In this document: piece after piece, positions 16,322 to 25,225 of the stretch | Numbering within the stretch: the first letter of the stretch is position 1 | Layout of the letters: every line of letters begins with the position of its first letter | Virus record (IMG/VR): IMGVR_UViG_3300009164_003291 | Coordinates: 1-28,598 of that record | Length of the DNA stretch: 28,598 nt | Reading direction: 5' to 3' (one strand) | Source of the DNA: a virus | The notes under the pieces: model-generated | The model's database searches: none | The model's input: only the letters and a program-made list of their open reading frames with translations | Told to the model about the DNA's origin: nothing | Made by a program: the position numbers and the translations under genes

Positions 16322-17306
16322 AATTAAACACAAACAAGATATGACATTAAGTCTTGGCGATATCCCAGTGGTATTTTTAAGCTATGATGAACCAAATGCA
16401 GATACTAATTTTGAACACCTCAAAAAGTATCATCCCAACAAGCATATTATTCACAGAGTGCATGGTGTCAAGGGTTTTGATGCCGCACACAAAGAAGCGG
16501 CAAGAGTAGCGAACTCGGATAGATTCTTTACTGTTGATGCAGACTGTTTAGTTGATAAAACTATTTGGCACAAACAACTAGAGATAACCAGCGACATAAG
16601 TGCCGCAACATTCAGTTGGAGTAGCCGTAATATAGTTAATGGCCTAGTCTACGGCAACGGTGGCATCAAGTTGTGGTACAGTGAATATGTCAACACCATG
16701 AAAAGTCATGAGGCAGCAGACAAAGAAGATAATAAGAATAACATAGATTTTTGCTGGGACTTTGATAATTATAAGCAGATGAACAATACCTATGGTACTG
16801 TTATGAATAACGCAACACCCTATCAGGCATTCCGTGCGGGCTTTAGGGAAGGCATTAAGATGGGCTTGGATCAAGGACATAAAGTAGACCCCGAAGAATT
16901 TAATTGTAAGATGTATCCAGCAAATTATAGTCGCTGGCTAACTTGGATGACTGTGGGTCGTGATGTTGAAAATGGCGTATGGTGTATCTACGGTGCTAGA
17001 CTTGCAACAATGATGTTATACGTTGAAAACTTTGATCATACATTAGTCGCTGACTATGATTGGTTTTTAAAGTTATGGGACGAAGTAAACATAGACACGG
17101 ACTCCGGCAAGTACGTTGAAGATAAAGCACATAAGCTGTTAATAGACATACGTGACAAATTAAAACTACCTTTGGTTGAACTAGACGCCAGTCAAAGTGA
17201 ATGGTTCAAGCATGTTAATATTTGTCCAGGCAAAGGAACAAACTGGCCCACGTTATTAAACTATAGCGCATTGCCCTTATTTGGATTTAAGCTACCAGAA
17301 TGGTAA
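16299..17306 (+). CDS. Glycosyltransferase-like protein, VDAD family, long form
   Basis: A 335-residue protein with VVFLSYDEPNAD, HRVHGVKGFDAAH, FFTVDADCLVDK (VDAD at residues 79-82), NIVNGLVYGNGGIKLW, AFRAGFREGIK and GARLA. It is the closest relative in the window of the truncated gene at 1-795, sharing its long C-terminal extension. The annotated ATG at 16299 overlaps the previous gene. An ATG at 16341, giving MTLSLGDIPVVFLSY, would fit the paralogues' shorter N-termini and is a fair alternative. It overlaps the next gene by 7 bases. Confidence 0.75.
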   Translation: MSLLDSFEIKHKQDMTLSLGDIPVVFLSYDEPNADTNFEHLKKYHPNKHIIHRVHGVKGFDAAHKEAARVANSDRFFTVDADCLVDKTIWHKQLEITSDISAATFSWSSRNIVNGLVYGNGGIKLWYSEYVNTMKSHEAADKEDNKNNIDFCWDFDNYKQMNNTYGTVMNNATPYQAFRAGFREGIKMGLDQGHKVDPEEFNCKMYPANYSRWLTWMTVGRDVENGVWCIYGARLATMMLYVENFDHTLVADYDWFLKLWDEVNIDTDSGKYVEDKAHKLLIDIRDKLKLPLVELDASQSEWFKHVNICPGKGTNWPTLLNYSALPLFGFKLPEW

Positions 17307-17983
17307 TCCCTATTTACTTTCTCTATTCCCAGGAAGCGAACATGAACGAGAACTGGGAAAGACTACAGGAAAAAGCTCCTAATGCAGAAGCAGTGGCCAG
17401 CACGGGTACTATATTTGAAAGCCACAAACACATTGCAGATCGATGCACTGCTGATAGATTCTATGTAGTGGATGCAGATTGTTGGATTGTGGATAAGTTT
17501 AATTTTGACACCAAGATAGAATTAACACCAAAGAGTGTAGCAGTGTTTCGTGCAAAGAATCCCATCAATGGTCTGGTATATGGACACGGTGGTATTAAAC
17601 TATTCAGTAAAGATTGTTTCAGCGTAGAACGACTGGATCGTCCGGACATGACAACCACACTGGCTGACAGTTATATCAAAGTAAATGTCCTTGCCAGTGA
17701 GCATAGATTCAATTACACGGCATTTAGTACATGGCGCACAGCATTCAGAGAAGCAATCAAGTTGAGTGCTGGTATAAACAAAAATAATAATGCTCAGGAA
17801 GACACTCAACGTCTGGATATGTGGCTTAATGCAGGACTAGAAGCACGATATGGATATTTTTGTGTAGAAGGTGCAAGACAGGGTATCGCATATACAAAAA
17901 CTGCGGACTACGATCACGCAGTAGTGAATAATTTTGATTGGTTGCGTAATAGATTCGTAGAATGGACAGGTCTAAATGAGTAA
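17300..17983 (+). CDS. Glycosyltransferase-like protein, VDAD family, short form
   Basis: A 227-residue protein with YFLYSQEAN at the N-terminus (a variant of FLSYNEP), FYVVDADCWIVDKF, NPINGLVYGHGGIKLF, NYTAFSTWRTAFREAIKL and EGARQG. It is most like the product of 15575 in length and C-terminal blocks. The three consecutive VDAD genes are joined by overlaps and followed at once by a methyltransferase-like gene, suggesting coordinated sequential action on one product. The start lies in a 7-base overlap with the upstream gene, and conserved sequence begins directly after it. Confidence 0.75.
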   Translation: MVIPIYFLYSQEANMNENWERLQEKAPNAEAVASTGTIFESHKHIADRCTADRFYVVDADCWIVDKFNFDTKIELTPKSVAVFRAKNPINGLVYGHGGIKLFSKDCFSVERLDRPDMTTTLADSYIKVNVLASEHRFNYTAFSTWRTAFREAIKLSAGINKNNNAQEDTQRLDMWLNAGLEARYGYFCVEGARQGIAYTKTADYDHAVVNNFDWLRNRFVEWTGLNE

Positions 17984-18842
17984 TGAAGATCAAACGAGTT
18001 GGTTGTTTGGACTTGAAAAATTCTTTGAGTTTACGGGACAAAAAGACAAACGCGAACTTGTAAAAAATATGATTAGAATGATTCATTCTAATGACAAGGA
18101 TAAGCTATGGGCATTAAAAAATTGCATAGCCAATGACTATGAAAAATTCAAGGTAGAAAATAGAGATCTGCGCTTGGGGCTGTATGTTGAATTATTACAG
18201 CAACAACGTATAAGTCATACTGCTCTTTTTTGGTTAATGAACGATATATGGGCAGATGATTTTAGCAGTAAACTGCATTTATTTTTTAATAATTCTTCTG
18301 TTAGTACAGCCAATGATCTTTTTAGTAAGAGTCAAGTATTAAGTAAAATATGGATGGCGGAGACATTGCAAAAGTTTGTGCCCAATCTAGGAAACGTGGC
18401 ATTGTTTGGTGGCTGGTATGCACAGCACATGTATTATTTAGATAACTTGTCATTTAAGCAGGTATTAAACATAGATATGGACACAGATGTACTTGTGCAA
18501 TCTAATAATATATTAGGATCACCCAACAACTATAAAACGCTGTCTGCAGATGTTAACTCTGTGATACAAGATGGTAAAATTGTTCTGGAAGACGTTGAGT
18601 TCGATCCAGATTTAGTTATAAACACCAGCGCAGAACACATGTCCACCGAATGGTTTGATAAGTTGGCCCTGGGCCAAATGATATTATTACAAACCAATGA
18701 CATGTTGGGCATGGAAGGTCACATAAATTGTTGCACAACACTGGAAGATGTAAAATCAAAATATACTATGCGCCAAGTATTATTTGCAGGAGAACTTACT
18801 CTTAGTAAGGGTAAGCGATTTATGTTGTTTGGAATAAAATAA
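17976..18842 (+). CDS. Class I SAM-methyltransferase-like protein
   Basis: A 288-residue protein. The first 130 or so residues are helical and charged. A Rossmann-like half follows: VALFGGWYAQ (G145-Y148) in the position of the SAM-binding glycine loop, then VLNIDMDTD (D167, D169) as the acidic end of the second strand. VINTSAEHMSTEWF (N216-M222) and ILLQTND come later. A GGWYG plus NTSxEHM pattern occurs in methyltransferase-like proteins of phages and bacteria whose substrate is unknown. Glycine content at the SAM loop is lower than classic, so activity is not certain. It ends directly against the next gene with no spacer. Confidence 0.6.
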   Translation: MSNEDQTSWLFGLEKFFEFTGQKDKRELVKNMIRMIHSNDKDKLWALKNCIANDYEKFKVENRDLRLGLYVELLQQQRISHTALFWLMNDIWADDFSSKLHLFFNNSSVSTANDLFSKSQVLSKIWMAETLQKFVPNLGNVALFGGWYAQHMYYLDNLSFKQVLNIDMDTDVLVQSNNILGSPNNYKTLSADVNSVIQDGKIVLEDVEFDPDLVINTSAEHMSTEWFDKLALGQMILLQTNDMLGMEGHINCCTTLEDVKSKYTMRQVLFAGELTLSKGKRFMLFGIK

Positions 18843-20015
18843 ATGTATAAAGCCAGTGAGATAACCACAGTACACCTAGAAGTTACAGAACGATGTAATG
18901 CAAGTTGCCCACAATGTGCTAGGAATTTAAATGGCGGTGAAGTAAACCCACAGTTACATGATGCTGAACTAAGTTTAGATGATGTTAAACAAATACTAAA
19001 GCCCGAGTTCATTAAACAGTTAAATCGCTTATATATGTGCGGTAATTACGGAGACCCAATAAGCGCACGTGATACACTGGAAATATTTGAATATGTTCGC
19101 GGCCACAATGCTAAAATGCAACTTAGCTTTCACACAAATGCCAGTGCTAAAACTCCTGAGTGGTGGAGCAAGTTGCCTGCTGCCATGGGCAAGAGTCATT
19201 ACGTAGTGTTCAGCTTGGACGGTTTAGAAGACACTAATCACTTGTATCGTCAAGGTACAGTATGGAAAAAGATAATGGAAAATGCACAAGCATTTATTGC
19301 CGCAGGTGGTAGAGCACGTTGGGACTACATAGTATTTGGACACAATGAACATCAAGTTGAAGAAGCTAGGGCGTTAGCAACTAGCATGGGCTTTGAAAAG
19401 TTCAATGTAAAGAAATCAAATAGATTCTTTAGCAACACACGCGGCGCAGTTAAAGCAGAACATCAAGCAGGTAATAGAAAAGGCGCAGAGACTACATTAA
19501 TAAGTATGCCAAAAAATCCCGAATATCAAAATGCCGCACTAAAACAACTGGAAAGTCTAAGCAAAGACAAGGGAGCCCTTAACATAGATTTTTTAACCAC
19601 AGTTGCTGAACTGGAAGGCAGATTGGGCAGCCAAAAGTTTAATTCAGATCCTGCTGACAAAAAAGACATGGAAAAATACTGGGATACAGTGCCCATTAAA
19701 TGTAAAGTTGCCGAAGAAAAAAGCATTTATATCACAGCAGAAGGATACTTGCAGCCATGTTGCTGGACAGCCGGACAAATGTATGTCTGGTATTGGAAAC
19801 AACGTGGTGGACAAATATGGAAAGCCATTGATGAGGTGGGTTTAGATACACTAGATGTTAAGAATAATGATTTAGCTGATGTTATCAATGGTAGATATAT
19901 GCAAGAAGTAATCCCAGATAGTTGGGATAAACCCAGTTGCTCAGATGGCAAGCTGGCAGTATGTGCCAAGACATGTGGCACTAAATATGATGCATTCAAG
20001 GAACAATTCAAATGA
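18843..20015 (+). CDS. Radical SAM protein with C-terminal SPASM/twitch-type domain
   Basis: A 390-residue enzyme. The core motif CNASCPQC lies at C18, C22 and C25, with GNYGDP in the place of GGEP and FSLDGL further on. The C-terminal domain carries cysteines C287, C306/C307, C366, C374 and C378, consistent with one or more auxiliary Fe-S clusters. This is the classical arrangement, with auxiliary cysteines after the core, unlike the N-terminal arrangement of the five twitch-first paralogues. It is the best intact reference for the split pair at 22087/22730. The substrate is unknown; SPASM enzymes modify peptides, sugars or alcohols. Confidence 0.88.
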   Translation: MYKASEITTVHLEVTERCNASCPQCARNLNGGEVNPQLHDAELSLDDVKQILKPEFIKQLNRLYMCGNYGDPISARDTLEIFEYVRGHNAKMQLSFHTNASAKTPEWWSKLPAAMGKSHYVVFSLDGLEDTNHLYRQGTVWKKIMENAQAFIAAGGRARWDYIVFGHNEHQVEEARALATSMGFEKFNVKKSNRFFSNTRGAVKAEHQAGNRKGAETTLISMPKNPEYQNAALKQLESLSKDKGALNIDFLTTVAELEGRLGSQKFNSDPADKKDMEKYWDTVPIKCKVAEEKSIYITAEGYLQPCCWTAGQMYVWYWKQRGGQIWKAIDEVGLDTLDVKNNDLADVINGRYMQEVIPDSWDKPSCSDGKLAVCAKTCGTKYDAFKEQFK

Positions 20016-20764
20016 CACCGCAAGAATATAACAGTTTTTTAAAAAGAAGAAACACGTCAAAAGTTTTCACTGACGATAAATTAACCTTACAGCAACGACA
20101 ATTTATTATTGATGCAGTTAATTTTGCACCTGCACAAAACTCAAATAGAAATTTTATACCTATTCTTGTTGAAAAGCCTGAACACAAGGAATGGTTACAG
20201 GACAACATATTTTTTATGGTTTCTAAGTATAGCGAGTCGCTGGGCAGAGTAATGCCCAAAGAATATCAGCTTGGTATATTAACTGCACCTGCTGTGGTAA
20301 TATATTTGGAAGCATCAAGAAGTCTCCCTATAGTAAATCATCCCAGTAATCTAGATGCAGATGGTTCGTATTTAAAAGAGCCAGCCGCCGGAGATATAGA
20401 TATAAGAAACATCAATATAGGAATGAACATGGCATTCGTGGCCCAACAAGCATATTTGCTGGGACTGGATGTTGGATTCAACGGTTGTACTCGTGGTGTC
20501 AGGAACGTCATGGAAACGCCTGAGCTAAAGGCTCACTTATATTCTATATACAATGAATATGGAATCACAGACGATATGGCACACAAACATTGGTTGTCGC
20601 CGGGTTATGCAGTATGCATAGGAAAAGCTCTTCCTATCGCCAATCCTATGATGATAGTTGCTAAAGAAGATTTAGAAGGTTTGCCATATAAGGATGGTTA
20701 TTATACAAATATTAAAAAACATAAATTGAATGCCTTTGAAAATATTAGAGTAATCAATGAATAA
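20012..20764 (+). CDS. Nitroreductase-like flavoprotein
   Basis: A 250-residue protein. LKRRNTSKVFTDDKLT at the N-terminus fits the RRSxRxF flavin-phosphate-binding pattern of the nitroreductase family, followed by DAVNFAPAQNSNRNF (APxxxN block). A central helix, NIGMNMAFVAQQAYLLGLDVGFNGC, matches the family's ALGLGxxxxG region. A late PGYAVCIGKAL strand resembles the conserved xxGxP end block. Such proteins bind FMN and use NAD(P)H; some act on natural-product intermediates. It sits between two radical SAM genes and overlaps both (ATGA upstream, 8 bases downstream), suggesting a redox step or electron supply in the same pathway. Confidence 0.65.
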   Translation: MTPQEYNSFLKRRNTSKVFTDDKLTLQQRQFIIDAVNFAPAQNSNRNFIPILVEKPEHKEWLQDNIFFMVSKYSESLGRVMPKEYQLGILTAPAVVIYLEASRSLPIVNHPSNLDADGSYLKEPAAGDIDIRNINIGMNMAFVAQQAYLLGLDVGFNGCTRGVRNVMETPELKAHLYSIYNEYGITDDMAHKHWLSPGYAVCIGKALPIANPMMIVAKEDLEGLPYKDGYYTNIKKHKLNAFENIRVINE

Positions 20765-22094
20765 AGATTTTGACAAATATGATAAAGTACCCGGCAATTT
20801 TTGCCTTGTGCCTTTTCTACATAAAGCAATAGATGGCAATGGAGATATAAATCCATGCTGTATTGCTGACCCACATAAAATGAGTGATGGCAAAAATGCC
20901 AACATTAACTTCATTGACTTTGATACTTTCATCAAATCAAAAGAAAACAACGACTTCAAAGAAGCATTTAAACGCAATGAACGTCCTGATATATGTCATA
21001 GATGCTGGAAAGTAGATGATCATCAAGGCGAAAGTCATCGTAAACGTGTTATGACTTTCTTTATGAACAAAAGCTGGGAAGGCGGCGAAACTGACTTATA
21101 TAAACAGTTAGAAGGTTTCTTTGCAGATAAAACACAGTGGCAAGATGTTGTAATAGAATTAGATAAAATAAAAGAGCCCATGGATCTGGAAATAGAACCA
21201 GGGACAACCTGTAATTTTAAATGCCACTTCTGTGGCCCACATGCAAGTAGTAGCTGGATCAGTGATCAGAAAGAATTATATGGTACCAGTCAAGAAGAAG
21301 CTGCCAGAGCAACTAAGCTAGGACACTGGGCATTAGATAGTGAACTGTGGAACAGTGAAGTAATGTTCAATGGTAAAAAGTTTCACTTCATGGGCGGTGA
21401 ACCCATGTTGATTAATGCACATTTTAAATTTTTAGCCAAGTTAGCCGAGCGTCCCGACGCCGCACAAGTACGTATGTCATATAATACCAACGCCAGTACA
21501 TTGCCGCCAGAAAATGTATTAAAAACAGTCTATGACAAGTTCTACTATACACGAGTTGCATTTAGTATCGACGGCATAGGTGACAAGTTTCACTATCAAC
21601 GTTTTCCCGGCGACTGGGCAGAAGCAGAAGCCAACATGGAAACATGGGTTACAAATGTTAAAAACATAGAAGCTAAAATAGATCCTGGTTGGAGTATTCT
21701 TAATATGTTGGACATGGCAGAATTATTCTTATGGGCAGATAAGTTTAAGCGTAAGTTTAATTTAAGTGACAAACAATTTGACTTTGACGGGCATTATTAC
21801 TTTGGCCCTCATTATTGCCCACAGAGTTTAAAACCAGAACAAAAAGAATATTTTAAGAATAAAATGAGCAATGATTTATCATTGTTACGTAACAGTAATT
21901 TAACACCTCGTATGATGGAACGATCTGAAATTATCGTTGACAATATGATTAACCATATGATGGCCAAAGACTCTTGGAATCAGGAGACTGAAGAACTGCG
22001 TAAATATAGAATAATGGGTCTCGATAGAATTCGCAAACAAACCCTTAAAGATTACTTACCAGAATTAAATTCAGTTTTAAAATATTATGATTGA
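20757..22094 (+). CDS. Radical SAM protein with N-terminal twitch-type domain
   Basis: A 445-residue protein. N-terminal cluster ligands are C16 (FCLVPF), the C34/C35 pair (INPCC) and C80/C83 (CHRCW). The radical SAM core begins near residue 145 with CNFKCHFC (C152, C156, C159) and FMGGEPML at G213-P216. The C-terminus has LDRIRKQTLKDYLPEL, a variant of the RxTxFxxTFPE tail. The order of domains matches the twitch-domain radical SAM family rather than classical SPASM enzymes. Its ATG is inside the end of the nitroreductase-like gene, and it overlaps the next radical SAM gene by 8 bases. Confidence 0.87.
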   Translation: MNKDFDKYDKVPGNFCLVPFLHKAIDGNGDINPCCIADPHKMSDGKNANINFIDFDTFIKSKENNDFKEAFKRNERPDICHRCWKVDDHQGESHRKRVMTFFMNKSWEGGETDLYKQLEGFFADKTQWQDVVIELDKIKEPMDLEIEPGTTCNFKCHFCGPHASSSWISDQKELYGTSQEEAARATKLGHWALDSELWNSEVMFNGKKFHFMGGEPMLINAHFKFLAKLAERPDAAQVRMSYNTNASTLPPENVLKTVYDKFYYTRVAFSIDGIGDKFHYQRFPGDWAEAEANMETWVTNVKNIEAKIDPGWSILNMLDMAELFLWADKFKRKFNLSDKQFDFDGHYYFGPHYCPQSLKPEQKEYFKNKMSNDLSLLRNSNLTPRMMERSEIIVDNMINHMMAKDSWNQETEELRKYRIMGLDRIRKQTLKDYLPELNSVLKYYD

Positions 22095-22728
22095 TCCTAG
22101 ACATTTAGAATTAGAAATAACCAGCAAATGTACAATATTTTGCCCCGAATGTCCTCGAACAAAGGACCCCGACGAAAAACTACACAAATGGAAATACGGC
22201 GAAGTAGACATTGCGGTCATCGAAAAAATAATGCAAGTGCCAACTATTCAGAAGGTCATCTTTTCCGGTGCATATGGTGATCCTATATATCATTCAAAAT
22301 TTATTGAAATAGTTGAAATTGTAAAAAAAGCCGGTAAACAAATAACTGTAAACACCAATGGCAGTTATAGAAATGCAGCTTGGTGGCAGAGATTGGCTCC
22401 TGTATTTGCCGAAGAAGATCTATTTGTGTTCAGTATAGACGGTTTGCCCGGCAAAGACTTATATAGAATAAATTCAGACTGGCCTAGTATTGAAACAGGA
22501 ATTAAAATCATGACAGAACATTCCCCTGCTGGTGTGCAGTGGAAATGGATAATTTTCAAACACAATGAAAATGATGGGATAGAGGGATACAAATTAAGTA
22601 AACAGTTGGGCATGAACGAATTCTTAATGGTTGGCAGTGGGAGACCGTACCCACCTGGTTACAAACCTGATAGAACTCTGGAAGAAGTAACCAATGAATT
22701 AAATAATTACATACAAGGACAACTATAA
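22087..22728 (+). CDS. Radical SAM core protein, lacking its C-terminal cluster domain
   Basis: A 213-residue radical SAM protein. Motif CTIFCPEC lies at C15, C19 and C22, with GAYGDP and FSIDGLPG. It follows the product of 18843 closely but ends at TAA (22726-22728), where that protein would continue into its auxiliary-cluster domain. The next gene, one base downstream in another frame, begins with just such a domain. Either the enzyme is naturally two subunits or an indel has split one gene. The core motif is intact. Confidence 0.8.
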   Translation: MIDPRHLELEITSKCTIFCPECPRTKDPDEKLHKWKYGEVDIAVIEKIMQVPTIQKVIFSGAYGDPIYHSKFIEIVEIVKKAGKQITVNTNGSYRNAAWWQRLAPVFAEEDLFVFSIDGLPGKDLYRINSDWPSIETGIKIMTEHSPAGVQWKWIIFKHNENDGIEGYKLSKQLGMNEFLMVGSGRPYPPGYKPDRTLEEVTNELNNYIQGQL

Positions 22729-22729
22729 A

Positions 22730-23398
22730 ATGCAACTAGATCCTGAATGCTATAAATCCAAAAATCTTTTCTTTATACGAGCAAACGGTAATTACTCTCC
22801 TTGCTGTTATACCAGCGCCAACGATCAATTAGAAAAATTTCTAGGTGAGGAATTATACAGCCAACTAAATTTAACTAATTACTCCTATGAAGAAGTAACA
22901 AATTCACAGGCCTGGACCGCGATAAGAGCAATGGTGAAATCGGATAATCCACTGCCAATTTGCTCTTTGTTATGTGCCAAGCGTGAACCTGGTAATGCAA
23001 GGGTAGATATGATTAATAATAAAAGGGTATCGTTCATTAATGTTATGAAACAATTCGATGAAGAATTTAAATTATATGCATATAAAAAGTATGATATTAA
23101 TGATCTAAGTTTGCGTGTAAACACTAACTTTGTCTTAACTTATCGACTTACGCACGACGAAATGAAACAAATATTTGCTGGTGCGAGTACCAGAGAGGGT
23201 ATTAATTTGCATTTGAAATGCGGTGTAAAAATGTATGTTGTTATTAAGCGCAATATATCTGCTGTGCGTTTTACAATTAATACACATGGAGGTAACTTTA
23301 ATCTGCGTTTTTCAATAGAATCATTTTACGGTCTAATGGCAGATTATAATTTCCAAATGGAGAATAACGTCAAATGGGATGACTATGACCCAAGGTAA
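22730..23398 (+). CDS. Stand-alone SPASM/twitch-type cluster domain protein
   Basis: A 222-residue protein. Its first 85 residues look like the auxiliary-cluster domain of the radical SAM protein at 18843: LDPECYKSKNLFFIRANGNY with C7, then the C25/C26 pair (SPCCYT), then C78 and C82. The spacing C7-C25 is close to C287-C306 in that protein. The remaining 130 or so residues, rich in strand-like segments, match nothing I recognise. There is no CxxxCxxC core. It is read in a different frame from the radical SAM core one base upstream and probably completes it, as partner subunit or as the broken half of one gene. Confidence 0.7.
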   Translation: MQLDPECYKSKNLFFIRANGNYSPCCYTSANDQLEKFLGEELYSQLNLTNYSYEEVTNSQAWTAIRAMVKSDNPLPICSLLCAKREPGNARVDMINNKRVSFINVMKQFDEEFKLYAYKKYDINDLSLRVNTNFVLTYRLTHDEMKQIFAGASTREGINLHLKCGVKMYVVIKRNISAVRFTINTHGGNFNLRFSIESFYGLMADYNFQMENNVKWDDYDPR

Positions 23399-24260
23399 AG
23401 ATGTCATCTATGTCAATGGAGATAGCTTTACCGAAGGCTGTGACATTGCGGATCATTTGTATCCTAACTTTAACAAAAATTATAGTTCAAATGAATTATT
23501 GGCTATACCTTTTAAACAAGCAATACAAAATCAATTAACCAGTCTCCAGGAAAAAGCGGAGTTTAGTCAAAAGTATCCAGTGGAAAATTCAGGATTTATT
23601 GCATATGAACGAACACTGCGATGGAGTTCTATATTAGAAACTATATTAAATAGGCCCGTGCTCAATTTATCTTCAAAAGGCGGCAGTAGTATGTATGCCA
23701 TTGTTTATAAGACTATAGCAGATGTTGTTGCTTTAAAAGATCAAGGTTATAATATAACAGATATAATTATTCAAATTACCGCCGGCGGGAGATTTGATAT
23801 TTTTAAAAATACAGAAGATTACGAAGAACCACCTGGACAGTCGAATATTCTTAGATATAATATCATGTCTGCAAATAGGTATATGAGTAAGTATAAAGAT
23901 ATGATGGAACAGATCTTATCACATGAAACTTTTGAATATAACGATTACAGAGTATTACATGATATGTTCATGTTGAAACATGCCTTGACTGCATTGACTA
24001 ATGCAAGAATTATATTTGTAGACAGCTTGTTTTACAAAAAAACATTAAGCGGTGATAAATTTTTTACGTTAAAAAACTGTAATGTATCTGATGACATGCA
24101 TGTTGTAAAATTTAAAAAACAACTGGATCAAGAAATCGAACTTGGTATGTTGGAATGTGTAGAGCCTGATGAACCAGAAACAATGACAACCGGCATGCAC
24201 TTTACTGCCAAAGTTCATGAATTATTTGCTAAAAAAATAGTAGAAAGATATTTTCAATGA
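23379..24260 (+). CDS. SGNH/GDSL-hydrolase-like protein (GDS type)
   Basis: A 293-residue protein. VNGDSFTEGCDIAD is block I with S16, NLSSKGGSSMYAI the block II position, IQITAGGRFDIF the block III region, and GMHFTAKVHELFA the C-terminal His pair H274/H280. It is a close tandem paralogue of the next gene, sharing the block I extension with xxDIAD. ATGs at 23379 and 23385 are both possible starts; either overlaps the previous gene. Its stop overlaps the next start as ATGA. Acyl-ester hydrolysis or transfer is inferred from the superfamily. Confidence 0.75.
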   Translation: MTMTQGKDVIYVNGDSFTEGCDIADHLYPNFNKNYSSNELLAIPFKQAIQNQLTSLQEKAEFSQKYPVENSGFIAYERTLRWSSILETILNRPVLNLSSKGGSSMYAIVYKTIADVVALKDQGYNITDIIIQITAGGRFDIFKNTEDYEEPPGQSNILRYNIMSANRYMSKYKDMMEQILSHETFEYNDYRVLHDMFMLKHALTALTNARIIFVDSLFYKKTLSGDKFFTLKNCNVSDDMHVVKFKKQLDQEIELGMLECVEPDEPETMTTGMHFTAKVHELFAKKIVERYFQ

Positions 24261-25225
24261 AAGACGTTATATATGTTAATGGATGTAGTTTTACGCACGG
24301 AGAAGACATAGCCGACTACATTTTAGATGGCTATGCGGATATAGCACCTGAGCTAACATTTAATGAGGTAAAACATTGTTTTAACAATGATTTGGCTGTG
24401 GATAAGGTAACTGATTATTTAAATTGGAGGCAGCCAAAATATGAAGAACTTGTTCCAAACAAAGACAAATTAAATTTTGCCGGCGCAGTTACTAGATTAC
24501 GTGAAAAAATAAATTGGTCTGCAATATTAGCAGACATTACCAATACCACAGTTATCAACAAATCTTCACCGGGATGTAGTAATTATAGTATCTATCTACG
24601 AACATGCAACGATATATATAATTTAAAAAAACAAGGAATAGATGTTAAAAAAGCAATAATTCAATTCACTTGCAGAACAAGACATGCCTATATAAAAGAA
24701 ATTAAGTGGGATTCTTATAATATATACAGACCAGCCTTAATAGATAATAATAAATTAGATGATGCATTTTTTGTTAGGTCGTTAAATCATGGAAGCAGTA
24801 AGTATGATAATTATTCTGTGGCTGAAAAATTATTCCTAGATACAGACAATTATATGGCATTGGAAGTTGATATGTGGGTAAATTCCAGATTATTAAATTA
24901 TCTATCAACAATAAACATGTATAAAAATGCAATACAGGGTGCATTGGGTATAGAAGTGATAATGGTGGATTCTCTATTTTTTGAAATGGAGTCCACTACA
25001 GCCATGGAAGGAAATGAACATATCGAACAGAATATTGATATTGATAATCCAGATCCCGATACATATTTAGGTAGAACCATACTGTCATTATTTCCCAATG
25101 GTTTTGATTCTATGGGAAGAATGATGGATAGAGATCAAAAAGCATTCACTCCTGGATTTCATTTTACTAAAGAAGTACATGAGAAGTTTGCAAAACATTT
25201 AGCAAAGAAATATTTCAATGAATAA
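24257..25225 (+). CDS. SGNH-hydrolase-like protein (GCS variant)
   Basis: A 322-residue protein, tandem paralogue of the gene upstream. VNGCSFTHGEDIAD is block I with S11 and Cys instead of Asp, NKSSPGCSNYSIYLR the block II position, IQFTCRTRHAYI the third block, and GFHFTKEVHEKFA gives H302/H308. The change from GDS to GCS between two adjacent duplicates shows that this substitution arises within close relatives. It overlaps the radical SAM gene downstream by 8 bases. Confidence 0.75.
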   Translation: MKDVIYVNGCSFTHGEDIADYILDGYADIAPELTFNEVKHCFNNDLAVDKVTDYLNWRQPKYEELVPNKDKLNFAGAVTRLREKINWSAILADITNTTVINKSSPGCSNYSIYLRTCNDIYNLKKQGIDVKKAIIQFTCRTRHAYIKEIKWDSYNIYRPALIDNNKLDDAFFVRSLNHGSSKYDNYSVAEKLFLDTDNYMALEVDMWVNSRLLNYLSTINMYKNAIQGALGIEVIMVDSLFFEMESTTAMEGNEHIEQNIDIDNPDPDTYLGRTILSLFPNGFDSMGRMMDRDQKAFTPGFHFTKEVHEKFAKHLAKKYFNE

